Positions 24,436 to 31,755 of a DNA stretch of 33,343 nt are shown piece by piece. The notes under the pieces are model-generated. The model was not told the origin of the DNA. It worked only from the letters and a program-made list of their open reading frames with translations, and made no database searches. Position 1 is the first letter of the stretch, and every line of letters starts with the position of its first letter. The translations under genes were made by a program, and so were the position numbers. The stretch comes from an uncultured Pseudoxanthomonas sp. GTDB taxonomy: Bacteria > Pseudomonadota > Gammaproteobacteria > Xanthomonadales > Xanthomonadaceae. The DNA is taken from the NCBI GenBank assembly GCA_946886405.1, contig CAMPIO010000034.1, positions 1 through 33,343 on the forward strand, read 5' to 3'.

Positions 24436-24661
24436 AGCCCACCGTGGAGGAGCGGTCAGCGTAAGGAACGCCGTCGGTTGTTACGTAACCGCATCGCAAA
24501 GGGACCGCACGGCCCTCTTTGTTTTCTGCACGATCACCTCGATAGGTCGGGGTGAGATTGCCAGGCTCGACATCGGGATGTCGGAAAGCGCACGAGGGTG
24601 GGCTTCACTGGTAGCCCAGAAGAAATCGCACGCTGGAAATTGCACGCTGACCCCTGTTTTC
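24436..24661. repeat. Repeat module copy I (gene-end remnant, terminator, hairpin, TGACCCC end)
   Basis: From about 24443 the sequence matches the 3' end of the helical-protein gene family (GTGGAGGAGCGGTCAGCGTAA), then a terminator-like hairpin, CGATAGGTCGGGGTGAG, a CGACATCGGGATGTCG hairpin, GTGGGCTTCAC and finally TTGCACGCTGACCCCTGTTT to 24661. The same order occurs at 30265-30474 and, shortened, at 29190-29340. Confidence 0.75.
24498..24526 (+). terminator. Rho-independent terminator-like hairpin (module I)
   Basis: AAAGGGACCGCACGGCCCTCTTT followed by GTTTTCT forms an imperfect stem with a T-rich tail. It lies 63 bases after the SDR stop and is a relative of the terminators at 29246 and 30324. 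Confidence 0.6.
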
Positions 24662-24665
24662 GGCG

Positions 24666-25409
24666 TCAGTGCGGCAGCGAACCCAGCAGCAGTCCTGCAC
24701 CGAACAGCGTCCAGTCGTTGAGCACATGCGCTCCCGTGGACACCCACAGGTTGCGCGAGAACAGGTAGGCCAGGCTCAGCACCAGGCGGGCTGTGCCGAT
24801 GATCACCAGGCACTGCATCAGGTCCCACTGGTAGGTTGGCAGATGCAGCAACGCGAACGGGAGGGCCGACAGCAGCCAGGCCAGCAGCAGGGCGGTGCGT
24901 CGCTTCATCCTGAGGCGCGTATGCAGCGCCCACAGCAGCGCCAGGAACGGAAGGATCGTCAGCAGTTCCTCGCCCAACAGCTGAGGCACCATCGCCGCGA
25001 ACGTCATCGCGCGCGTGACGGTATCGGCGTTGCCCAGTGACTGGAACACGGGATTTGCGGATCCATGGTGCAAACCTGTCACCACCGCGCCGACCAGCAT
25101 CGTGACCACCAGGTTCAGCGCGGCAATCCCGACCATCAGCAACACATCACGGCCGCGCACGCGATGGAACAGCGCCTTCCAGTGACCCCCCGCCACCAGT
25201 GCCAGGGCGACCAGCGGCACGCTGCAGAACAGCAGCACCGGGACCCACATGCCCCAAGGGTGCGGAGGGCGCGTCCAAGGGGCGACCAGCAGCCAGAATG
25301 CCAGTGCGATGCTGGCGAGCACGACAAGCCATTGCGGCCCGGACAGGCCGACCGGCGTTCCGTTGTAGAAGGGAAAGTCGGGACGATCCTGCGAACCGGT
25401 CGGATGCAT
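24666..25409 (-). CDS. CPBP-family (CAAX protease-like) intramembrane protein
   Basis: 247 residues, about seven membrane helices. CPBP motifs: E147-E148 (LLGEELLTILPF), H189 (FALLHLPTY) and H228-x2-N231-D232 (HVLNDW), the glutamate/histidine set proposed for catalysis. The arginine usual in EExxxR is missing (EELLTIL). GGAG precedes ATG 25409, which was preferred to starts further upstream. Bacterial members are linked to bacteriocin immunity or protein processing; no bacteriocin gene is visible here. Its stop lies just past the repeat module end at 24661. Confidence 0.82.
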   Translation of the reverse strand: MHPTGSQDRPDFPFYNGTPVGLSGPQWLVVLASIALAFWLLVAPWTRPPHPWGMWVPVLLFCSVPLVALALVAGGHWKALFHRVRGRDVLLMVGIAALNLVVTMLVGAVVTGLHHGSANPVFQSLGNADTVTRAMTFAAMVPQLLGEELLTILPFLALLWALHTRLRMKRRTALLLAWLLSALPFALLHLPTYQWDLMQCLVIIGTARLVLSLAYLFSRNLWVSTGAHVLNDWTLFGAGLLLGSLPH

Positions 25410-25504
25410 GGACGACTCCGCGAGCGAACGGCTGCATTTAAGCACGGGTCCATGCACTATGTGACATGACCTGATGTTCCTGCCATCTCGACAAGGACAC
25501 CGCG

Positions 25505-26518
25505 ATGATCCGGACCACACTGATCGCCTGCCTGGTACTGGTGCTGGCTTCCTTCGGTGCGCAGGCTGCGCCCTCATGGGGGGCGAAGACCTCGAGTCCC
25601 GCCGGTACGCCGCCAGCCGCACTCAAGCCCGGCGAATGGGTCTGGGGCGGCGATGCGAAAGACATGGGGCCGATGGCGGTAGTCGTCAGCCTGACCGAGC
25701 AGCGCGCCTACGTGTATCGCAACGGGCTGCTGGTCGCGGTATCGACGGTCAGCAGCGGCAAGCCGGGTCATGAAACGCCCACGGGCGTCTTCACCATCCT
25801 GCAGAAGGACAAGGACCACCACTCCAGCAAGTACAACAACGCGCCGATGCCTTACCAGGAACGGCTGACGTGGGATGGCGTGGCCCTGCATGCCGGCGGA
25901 TTACCCGGGTATCCCGAATCCCACGGCTGCGTGCACCTTCCTACCGAATTCGCAAAACTGCTGTTCGACGCCACCTCGATGGGCATGGTGGTGGTGATCG
26001 CGAAGGAGGGCATGGCGCCCGAGGATCTCGTGCATCCGCCGGTCGCCAGTCCGATCGATCCCAGGACGGGGGCCGAGGACGCCGGTCCGTTGCTGGGCGC
26101 GACAGAGTCCTTCCGCTGGGAACCGGAGAAATCACCCGCCGGTCCGCTGTCGATGGTGATGAGCACGGCGGACCGCCGCCTGTTCGTATTCCGCAACGGC
26201 ATCGAGATCGGGCGGGCGCGCATCGATTTCCGTGATGGTCCCGTGCCGCAAGGTACACACGCTTACCTCGTTTCTGGTGCCACGCCCGGGCAGGCGCCCA
26301 CGTGGCGGCGGATCGGCATTCCCGGCCGCGAGGATGAAGCCGGCCAGGATGTCGCCGAGCGGGACGTGGCGCGCGTGGTGGTACCGCCTGCCTTCGCCGC
26401 AGTGGTGTCGCCGTTGCTGCGACCGGGCGAGGTGTTGCTGCAGACGGAGCTTCATGTGCTGCCGGAGACCACCGGCACGACGGTTCAGGTTTTCAATGCG
26501 GACGTTCCGAGCCTGTAG
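25505..26518 (+). CDS. L,D-transpeptidase (YkuD domain), secreted
   Basis: 337 residues with signal peptide (about 1-22, LVLVLASFGAQAA). The YkuD domain at about 57-165 holds the catalytic motif HAGGLPGYPESHGCVHLP with H140 and C142; the upstream SSGKPGHETPTGVF is also typical. Such enzymes make 3-3 cross-links in peptidoglycan or attach proteins to it. The region 200-337 is a second, partly repeated beta domain (LSMVMSTADRRLFVFRNGIEIG echoes VVVSLTEQRAYVYRNGLLVA), so it looks like a degenerate duplication of the first strands. AAGGA precedes ATG 25505. Confidence 0.93.
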   Translation: MIRTTLIACLVLVLASFGAQAAPSWGAKTSSPAGTPPAALKPGEWVWGGDAKDMGPMAVVVSLTEQRAYVYRNGLLVAVSTVSSGKPGHETPTGVFTILQKDKDHHSSKYNNAPMPYQERLTWDGVALHAGGLPGYPESHGCVHLPTEFAKLLFDATSMGMVVVIAKEGMAPEDLVHPPVASPIDPRTGAEDAGPLLGATESFRWEPEKSPAGPLSMVMSTADRRLFVFRNGIEIGRARIDFRDGPVPQGTHAYLVSGATPGQAPTWRRIGIPGREDEAGQDVAERDVARVVVPPAFAAVVSPLLRPGEVLLQTELHVLPETTGTTVQVFNADVPSL

Positions 26519-26734
26519 CCATGTGTTCGGAAGCAGGTCTTCACGTCGACAGGGTGGCCAAGAGGTGATCCTCGGACCGTGCCGATGAAAGGCCTCTCGC
26601 CCGGAATGTACGGGGTACATCGGGCACCACCGCAACACGCACGGCAGTTGCGCCACAAGCACGGAAACACATCGCACATCCGACCATCGGTACAGGCCGT
26701 ACACCCGTCGTCGAACCCCACCAGGAGAATCGCC

Positions 26735-27496
26735 ATGCGTACTCGCTATCATCGTTCCGCCAGCCTCTTCACACTGCTCGCAGCATCCTTCGCCGTGTCT
26801 GCGCAGACGCCTCCGGATGTGGAGGACCTGGTCGGCGCGCGTGGTGCGGGGGGCGAAACCCAGCTGCAGTCGCGCGGTTACGAGCAGCGCGATTCCAACA
26901 CCGTGCGTGACCAGCGTTTCACCTTCTGGTGGAACGCGAAGCGGAGCCAGTGCATCTCCGTCTCCACCATGGATGGCCGCTATGCCTCGATCCAATCCGT
27001 GCCGGCTGCCAACTGCGGTGCATCGGGCGGGACGTCGGGTGGCACTTCGCCACGTCCTTATCCCTCTTCCGAGCGCGATCCGAATTCACTCGTGCTGGTC
27101 TGCTACGGCGGCGGTACGCGCCCCACCGTGAAAAGCGAGCCGAACTACAACTGGGACGACAAGCGCAACAAATGGCATGAGTCCGACAACATACAGGCGA
27201 CCACGGAGGGCTTCAGCAGTGACGTGCAGATCGAGCTGTACGGCGACCATGGCCGCATCCACCTGGGCGCACCCCTGATTCCGCCGATCAATTCCCACGG
27301 CGACCACGGCTGGTGGGATCTCGACAACCTGCAGGTCGGCGCCGACCGCATCACCGCCAGCTATCGCCTCAACGGCATGAACAAGCCTCGGCTCACCGTC
27401 GACCGCCGCTCCGGCCGCATCAACATCGAGGGCGGCACCACCTTCTCGGGCCAGTGCGACATCGGCAACTACGGCGGCGGCCAGCGCCGATTCTGA
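26735..27496 (+). CDS. Secreted protein of unknown function
   Basis: 253 residues. Signal peptide (about 1-23, SLFTLLAASFAVSAQ). The N-terminal domain (about 27-90: VEDLVGARGAGGETQLQSRG, FTFWWNAKRSQCISVSTMDG) precedes a Gly/Ser/Pro linker and a C-terminal domain (about 115-250: LVLVCYGGGTRPTVKSEPNY, VQIELYGDHGRIHLGAPLIP, WWDLDNLQVGADRITASYRL). This looks like a secreted beta-sandwich. I recognise no catalytic motif and do not assign a function. GGAGA precedes ATG 26735. Confidence 0.75.
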   Translation: MRTRYHRSASLFTLLAASFAVSAQTPPDVEDLVGARGAGGETQLQSRGYEQRDSNTVRDQRFTFWWNAKRSQCISVSTMDGRYASIQSVPAANCGASGGTSGGTSPRPYPSSERDPNSLVLVCYGGGTRPTVKSEPNYNWDDKRNKWHESDNIQATTEGFSSDVQIELYGDHGRIHLGAPLIPPINSHGDHGWWDLDNLQVGADRITASYRLNGMNKPRLTVDRRSGRINIEGGTTFSGQCDIGNYGGGQRRF

Positions 27497-27514
27497 GATG
27501 CCGCGATAGCGAGG

Positions 27515-27629
27515 AGGATGGGTTGAGCGAAGCGGCTTTCGACGGCGATGCCGGTCTACCGATTGTCGTGATGCCGACACGTTGCGATTGATGGGCATCG
27601 CCTGTGGCTCAACCCATCCTGCGAGACTG
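27515..27629. repeat. GGATGGGTTGAGC inverted repeat and 64-bp repeat, copy A
   Basis: AGGATGGGTTGAGC (27515-27528) is exactly inverted at 27607-27620. The right half (27566-27629) recurs at 32086-32149 with 55 of 64 bases identical, and a shorter related piece is at 28151-28195. Confidence 0.75.
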
Positions 27630-27659
27630 GAGTGTCGTGTTTCCCAGAGTCCGTCCGCC

Positions 27660-28046
27660 ATGAAAAAGCTGTCCCGCCTTGTAGTGTCGTGTGTGCTGCT
27701 GTCCGGCCTGGCCGCCTGTGGGTGCGTGGACGAGTACGTCGACACGTTGCCGTCCCCGGACGGCACGCTGAAAGCCGAACTGCGCCATTGCGGCTGCAGT
27801 ATCACCACCTACCGCCGCACGCAGGTCACCGTGCTCGAGTCTTCGCGCAAGGCCGAGTGCATGGCCTCCACCGGCGTTGCCGGGTTCGACGCGCCCTTCG
27901 ATCACGCACCGCTGAAGCTGCAGTGGCATTCCAACGACACGCTGCACGCGCGCTACCCGGACTATCCGGGCTTCCCGCAAACCCAGTACAGCGCGAATGA
28001 CCCGGCGAGGCCCAAGGTGACGCTGGTGTTCGACGGCGGGCCTTAG
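27660..28046 (+). CDS. Small lipoprotein of unknown function
   Basis: 128 residues. Lipoprotein signal MKKLSRLVVSCVLLSGLAAC with the lipobox GLAAC (C20). The mature part is rich in cysteine near the start (CGCVDEY, HCGCSITTYRR) and reads as a beta-rich domain: SPDGTLKAELRHCGCSITTY, LKLQWHSNDTLHARYPDYPG. No family known to me. The start lies 30 bases after the repeat at 27515-27629. Confidence 0.7.
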   Translation: MKKLSRLVVSCVLLSGLAACGCVDEYVDTLPSPDGTLKAELRHCGCSITTYRRTQVTVLESSRKAECMASTGVAGFDAPFDHAPLKLQWHSNDTLHARYPDYPGFPQTQYSANDPARPKVTLVFDGGP

Positions 28047-28123
28047 AGTGTGCCTGGTGTGATGAGTGATACCCGACATGCGCGGGGCTATGGCGTCGCG
28101 AGTTTCACCGGTCGTCCGGAAGC

Positions 28124-28147
28124 AATTGCACTCTGACCCCTGTTCTC
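28124..28147 (+). repeat. TTGCACTCTGACCCCT element copy
   Basis: AATTGCACTCTGACCCCTGT plus TCTC, preceded by TTTCACCGGTCGTCCGGAAGC as in module III. The rest of the module is missing here. Confidence 0.75.
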
Positions 28148-28150
28148 CGC

Positions 28151-28195
28151 GATCCATGGGTATCGCCTGTGGCTTGACCCATCCTGCGGCACTGG
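28151..28195 (+). repeat. Partial copy of the 64-bp repeat
   Basis: GATCCATGGGTATCGCCTGT and the following GGCTTGACCCATCCTGCGG match 27586-27630 closely; the upstream third of the repeat is absent. It directly follows the TGACCCC element, so two repeat families abut. Confidence 0.7.
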
Positions 28196-28292
28196 CCGCT
28201 CAGTCATCGAGCGCGCGGTGATGCCGGCGAGGTAATCACGAGGGCACGGCGCGTGAGTGCGGCTGGGGTGTCGTGCAATACCGTCGCAACCG

Positions 28293-28585
28293 GCGCGCGA
28301 TAGGGCGTGGTGTGACGCGCGACAGGTGTGCCTATGGGTGGCGATGCGCGCGGACAGGGCGCGCGATACCGCAGGTTGTCCACGGACTCATTGCGCCACA
28401 TGGGCCGTCATGCGCGGCGCCGTGGCGCGCGATAGCAGCGCATATCGACATGGACGGCATGCGACATGACGACCGATGTCCGTCGACAGATGGCGTGAAG
28501 CCGATTGGTATCGGTGGTGATACCGGTTGGTATGGCCGTGCGTGGCCGAGGCGGTGTCAAACGAATGCGCGGCGTATCGCGCGAC
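28293..28585 (+). repeat. Irregular direct repeats of CGCGCGAYA
   Basis: GCGCGCGATAG (28293), ACGCGCGACAGG (28315), GGCGCGCGATA (28358), GGCGCGCGATAGC (28424) and TCGCGCGACAG (near 28577) share a core at irregular spacing. The role is unknown; protein-binding sites or simple GC bias are both possible. Confidence 0.4.
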
Positions 28586-28587
28586 AG

Positions 28588-28603
28588 ACGACGTGAACGT
28601 CGT
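28588..28603. promoter_or_regulatory. Perfect 16-base palindrome, candidate operator
   Basis: ACGACGTGAACGTCGT has 7-base arms and a 2-base centre. It lies 109 bases upstream of the helical-protein gene start, near where a promoter would be expected, though no clear -10/-35 pair could be assigned. Confidence 0.4.
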
Positions 28604-28711
28604 ACGCGCATGACGGATGAAATGTTAGAGGTTTTTCTTCGTGTGGCGTCTTACAGTCGACGTGCCCACCAGAGGGTGGGTATCCCAACGACAAGGAGAC
28701 AAGGACGCACC

Positions 28712-29212
28712 ATGAGTCAGAACATCATAGACATCACGTTTGAAGAGGCTGCGCTGGCGGACATCGATGGCGCGCTGGCTACGCTGAATGCACAGTTCGG
28801 CGGACTGGTGGCGCTGGACCCGGTCAAGCGACGCAGGCTGCACAAGATGGGCGACAAGTCGGAGGCGTTCTGCCGGCTGGCGGTCGACGTGCTGACCAGC
28901 AATCCGCAGATCCTGCCCCCGACCTTCGACCTGGCTGCTCTGCAGCGCGATGTCGCGGCACTCGATGCGTTGCGGGCGCGCACGGTGATGGTGATGCGCC
29001 TGTACCAGCGGATGCTGGACACCGAGATGGCCCTGGGCAGCGACATCATGTCGAACAGCGTGGAGGGCTATCAGCTGCTCAAGCTGGCCGGCAAGAGCGG
29101 TGGCTTGGATACGCTGCGCAAGCAGCTGTCGGTGCGGTTCAAGAGCAAGCGGGCTAGGGGGGAGCCGGAGGAAGAGGAGCCGGCCGTCGAGAGCAGTAAC
29201 GCGTCAGCGTAG
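28712..29212 (+). CDS. Uncharacterised helical protein, intact copy
   Basis: 166 residues, predicted all-helical and cytosolic: EEAALADIDGALATLNAQFG, DPVKRRRLHKMGDKSEAFCR, LAALQRDVAALDALRARTVM, YQRMLDTEMALGSDIMSNSV, EGYQLLKLAGKSGGLDTLRK, with a basic then acidic tail (FKSKRARGEPEEEEPAVE). Similar proteins of about 150-170 residues occur in several phyla without a known function, from memory. AAGGAG with good spacing and further purines precedes ATG 28712. A long GC-rich leader with hairpins lies upstream and a strong terminator downstream. A frameshifted fragment of a second copy is at 30041-30290 and an end-remnant of a third at about 24443. Confidence 0.8.
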   Translation: MSQNIIDITFEEAALADIDGALATLNAQFGGLVALDPVKRRRLHKMGDKSEAFCRLAVDVLTSNPQILPPTFDLAALQRDVAALDALRARTVMVMRLYQRMLDTEMALGSDIMSNSVEGYQLLKLAGKSGGLDTLRKQLSVRFKSKRARGEPEEEEPAVESSNASA

Positions 29213-29340
29213 GTAGCGCGGGTGTTCTTTGTGTAAGTGCATAGCAAAGGGGCCGTAGGGCCCCTTTGTTCTCTGCAGGATGCTCCGATAGGTGGCGTGA
29301 GCTTGCGAAGCCCGACACCTGGAGGTCGGATGGCGTGCGG
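29190..29340. repeat. Repeat module copy II (truncated)
   Basis: The 3' end of the helical-protein gene, its terminator, and CGATAGGTGGCGTGAGCTTG followed by a CCGACACCTGGAGGTCGG hairpin. It lacks the GTGGGCTTCAC and TGACCCC parts seen in copies I and III. Confidence 0.65.
29246..29272 (+). terminator. Rho-independent terminator of the helical-protein gene
   Basis: AAAGGGGCC-GTAG-GGCCCCTTT followed by GTTCT: 9-bp stem, 4-base loop, short T-rich tail, 33 bases after the stop at 29212. Confidence 0.85.
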
Positions 29341-29376
29341 TTTCGAGCTCCACTTCGTTCAGTCCACTCCGTGGTT

Positions 29377-29826
29377 CTACTCGACGCGACGAGAAGCCCG
29401 GTCACCTGCACGACGGGCCTCTTCAATCCAGTCCAGGGCTTCGCGGTAGCCTTCCTCGCTTTCCAGGACGCGATCCGTCAGGGGCCGCCCCGTCAGGCTG
29501 AGGTACTCGCGAAGGTCCGCAGGCATGACGCCGGCGGCTTCAGCCGCCTGGTGGAACAGGTACCAGCGCATCGCGCGCTTGTCGAGTTCGTAGCGCGGCC
29601 AGAACTCTGGAAGGACCTCTGCACCCGCGAGTACGCGATTGACCGGCTCTCCCAGGATCTTGTCCTTGGGAGCAAGGCGCTTGGCGGCGGCGAGGAGGAG
29701 GTGTGCCGTATCACGATGCTCTACCGTCCCACCCGGGTTATCTAGTTGGCCTGCACGCCGGTCAAGGGCGGCGGACAGCTCGCGGAGCGACGCCTGGAGG
29801 TACGGATTCGGGTGGTCTTTGATCAT
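29377..29826 (-). CDS. Hypothetical helical protein between the two gene copies
   Basis: 149 residues from ATG 29826 (an in-frame ATG at 29865 would give 162; neither has a clear ribosome-binding site). The sequence looks truly coding: PYLQASLRELSAALDRRAGQ, HLLLAAAKRLAPKDKILGEP, PEFWPRYELDKRAMRWYLFH, QAAEAAGVMPADLREYLSLT, EGYREALDWIEEARRAGDRA. Predicted soluble and helical. I recognise no family. The open frame continues upstream to 30102 through the pseudogene, so its original N-terminus may have been cut by that insertion. Confidence 0.6.
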   Translation of the reverse strand: MIKDHPNPYLQASLRELSAALDRRAGQLDNPGGTVEHRDTAHLLLAAAKRLAPKDKILGEPVNRVLAGAEVLPEFWPRYELDKRAMRWYLFHQAAEAAGVMPADLREYLSLTGRPLTDRVLESEEGYREALDWIEEARRAGDRASRRVE

Positions 29827-30040
29827 CGATCGACAGTGCGCGGGCCGCGAATAGCGCCCATCCATCAAGGTAGACGTCTGGCGGGGCCATTTCCCTACGG
29901 TGACGCGCGTGATGTCTCCCGCGACGAAGAGCCCGATGTTCGCGGAACTTGAGCCGGAGCCGCAGCCGCAGCCGCTGTACGAAGTGGCGCATCTCGAAAG
30001 GCTGCGGCTCGGAACACCGAATCCCCAGAAGGCAGGCCAC
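29827..30040. other. Intergenic segment, no gene assigned
   Basis: The minus-strand frame of the hypothetical gene stays open here (NIGLFVAGDITRVTVGKWPR), which could be a lost N-terminal part. The plus strand reads LEPEPQPQPLYEVAHLERL from a short GAGCCGGAGCCGCAGCCG run. Neither can be supported as a gene. Confidence 0.5.
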
Positions 30041-30290
30041 GTGGATGCGCTGCGGGTATGCACAGTGGTGGTGATGCGTGCGTACCAGCGGATGCTGGAC
30101 ACCGAGTTGGCGCTGCGCAGGCGCCATCCTGTCGCACAGCGTGGAGGGCTATCAGCTGCTCAAGCTGGCCGGCAAGAGCGGCGGCGTGGATACGCTGTGC
30201 AAGCCGTTGTCGGTGCGGCTCAAGAGCAAGAGGGCAAGGGGCGAGTCGGAAGACGGAGAGCCGGTGGTGGAGGGTGAGGCATCGGCGTAA
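30041..30290 (+). pseudogene. Frameshifted 3' fragment of a second helical-protein gene copy
   Basis: Aligns with 28961-29212, the last ~84 codons of the intact gene. The first part reads VDALRVCTVVVMRAYQRMLDTELALR; one extra base near 30110-30125 (CGCAGGCGCCATCCTGTCGC against GGCAGCGACATCATGTCGA) shifts the frame. The rest reads SHSVEGYQLLKLAGKSGGVD and ends VVEGEASA before TAA 30290. The first half of the gene is missing. The cause could be duplication followed by decay. Confidence 0.85.
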
Positions 30291-30474
30291 GGAAAACCGT
30301 CAGGTGTTGTGTAAGTGCACCGCAAAGGGGGTCGTCTGGCCCCCTTTGTTTTCTGCGCGATCGCCGCGATAGGTTGGGGTGAGCTTGCGAAGCCCAACAT
30401 CGGGATGTCGGAAAGCGCGCGATGGTGGGCTTCACCGGTTGTCCAGAAGCAATTGCACTCTGACCCCTGTTTTC
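30265..30474. repeat. Repeat module copy III (complete)
   Basis: Gene end, terminator, CGATAGGTTGGGGTGAGCTT, a fold-back whose arms GAAGCCCAACATCG (30389-30402) and CGATGGTGGGCTTC (30420-30433) pair with one mismatch, and TTGCACTCTGACCCCTGTTT at 30453-30472. The last part is followed by a tandem duplication of GACCCCTGTTTTCC (30463-30489). Confidence 0.8.
30324..30353 (+). terminator. Rho-independent terminator (module III)
   Basis: AAAGGGGG-TCGTCTGG-CCCCCTTT followed by GTTTTCT: 8-bp stem and a T-rich tail, 33 bases after the pseudogene's stop, the same distance as in the intact copy. Confidence 0.8.
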
Positions 30475-30528
30475 CGACCCCTGTTTTCCCCATCGTTAGT
30501 AGAGCGTTTGCGTCAGCCCTTAGTAGAC

Positions 30529-31755
30529 CTATCTCGCCTTCCTGAAGATCGAGTCCACCAGATTGGTCACCTGAGCGAGGACGTTGGCAGTGTCTGCGGA
30601 CCGCTCATCCATCGGCGGGACATTATCGGCAAAAATGCTCTTCGCTACCTCTGCTTTGATCTGCTGCGCCTTGTCGGCGGGAAGCAGAGCCAGGTACGGG
30701 CCAATGGTAGTGAGGATATGCTGCCTCCTCCTGTTCAGTACCTCGTTGGTTCTGTGCTTTGCAGATTCTTTGGCCAAGTAGAGGGCCGGCGCGAAGAGAA
30801 TCAGAGAGTATGGAAGCCTGTGTAACGAGGACTTCCAGTCCATTTGATAGGTGCCTACGGCTTGAGTCATCGCCTGAGTCGCGTGAATCAGCTCTGGCAG
30901 GAAGAGGACCATGGCTGCAGCAACCATTAAAGCGATAGCCGAGATACGGAAACGATTCGCGGTCTTCTTCTCTTCGCCGGCATACGTCGCGTAAGCGCCT
31001 GCTTGACCAGTGTCTACTACCGAACCCAAGACCTTTCCAGCCCTGTCGAGGAACGTGCCCATAGCGTCTTGACCGGCGGCGAACTTCTTGGCTGCCTCTT
31101 CAAACTGTCCGTCTAGCTTCTCTTGGTAGGCGACTGTCCATGAATCGAACTTGTCTGCGCGAGCCTTCTCGCTAGTCTGAAAATCAGTGTTGTACCCCGC
31201 GAGCTGTTGCGGAAGGGCTGATTCCATTGTGGTTATACGACCTTCTAGCTTCGACATCGTCCCTTCAGCAGTTGCCGCGCGGGTCGCGAAAGCCTCGTAG
31301 TCACTCACGGTACTTGCTGCGATCTCGTCTACGCGGTTCTTGTAGTTGTCTGCATATGAACGCATTGTGTCCGCGTAAGCTGTTGCCGCCTTGTTGAGCG
31401 TTGTTTTTGCGGATCCGAATGCAACAAGTGGCGACTGAACGACAATACTGACTACGGAGTCCATATGCGCATTGGCGTTCTTGAGGTGCTGAACATTCTT
31501 ATTGGCGAAGTACGCAACAACTTCTCCCAGCACGTTCTGAACGGACGGGTGCATATTCGCGAGCACGTTAGTGCTGACAATCTCGGGGTCCATCGATTCG
31601 ATGATTCCAGACATGAACAGATACACCTTTTTCAAGCGCGCATACTCTTCAGTGTCTTCTAGCTCCGCCTCAGAGCTGCCTTGCAGTACTACACCTAACG
31701 CGGCCCACTCTGTGTGAAACGGATGCTTAGAGAAGTCTTGGCTCCAGCGCGACAT
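30529..31755 (-). CDS. Coiled-coil membrane protein, DUF6161-like, lower GC than neighbours
   Basis: 408 residues. An N-terminal helical part (1-110), then a long coiled-coil-like stretch (about 115-240: TLNKAATAYADTMRSYADNY, TMSKLEGRITTMESALPQQL), two membrane helices (about 271-290 and 312-328) and a cytosolic helical C-terminus with an NRRRQH basic patch. It resembles proteins labelled DUF6161; no enzyme motif is visible. Codon use and base composition are clearly less GC-rich than the surrounding genes, and tRNA-Leu is 0.7 kb away, suggesting acquisition by transfer. A role in phage defence is possible but purely inferred. ATG 31755 has only a weak GGGG site. Confidence 0.75.
   Translation of the reverse strand: MSRWSQDFSKHPFHTEWAALGVVLQGSSEAELEDTEEYARLKKVYLFMSGIIESMDPEIVSTNVLANMHPSVQNVLGEVVAYFANKNVQHLKNANAHMDSVVSIVVQSPLVAFGSAKTTLNKAATAYADTMRSYADNYKNRVDEIAASTVSDYEAFATRAATAEGTMSKLEGRITTMESALPQQLAGYNTDFQTSEKARADKFDSWTVAYQEKLDGQFEEAAKKFAAGQDAMGTFLDRAGKVLGSVVDTGQAGAYATYAGEEKKTANRFRISAIALMVAAAMVLFLPELIHATQAMTQAVGTYQMDWKSSLHRLPYSLILFAPALYLAKESAKHRTNEVLNRRRQHILTTIGPYLALLPADKAQQIKAEVAKSIFADNVPPMDERSADTANVLAQVTNLVDSIFRKAR

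Larger units (their letters stand above)
28047..28711. other. Long intergenic region with repeats upstream of the helical-protein gene
   Basis: No protein gene is supported in these 665 bases. It contains a truncated TTGCACTCTGACCCCT element, part of the 64-bp repeat (28151-28195), a recurring CGCGCGATA motif, a GGTATC/GATACC hairpin at 28507-28524, a 16-base palindrome at 28588-28603, and a CCCACC/GGTGGG hairpin at 28665-28680 in the leader of the next gene. Confidence 0.6.

Noticed and set aside
28293..28603. CRISPR array
   Set aside because: The repeats are about 10 bases, at irregular spacing, without equal spacers or cas genes.
28204..28611. Short frames over the CGCGCGATA repeats
   Set aside because: They are made only of Arg/Pro/Ala repeats produced by the DNA motif and lack ribosome-binding sites.
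29266..29745. Plus-strand 159-codon frame
   Set aside because: It is antisense to the hypothetical minus-strand gene, whose amino-acid pattern is far more protein-like.
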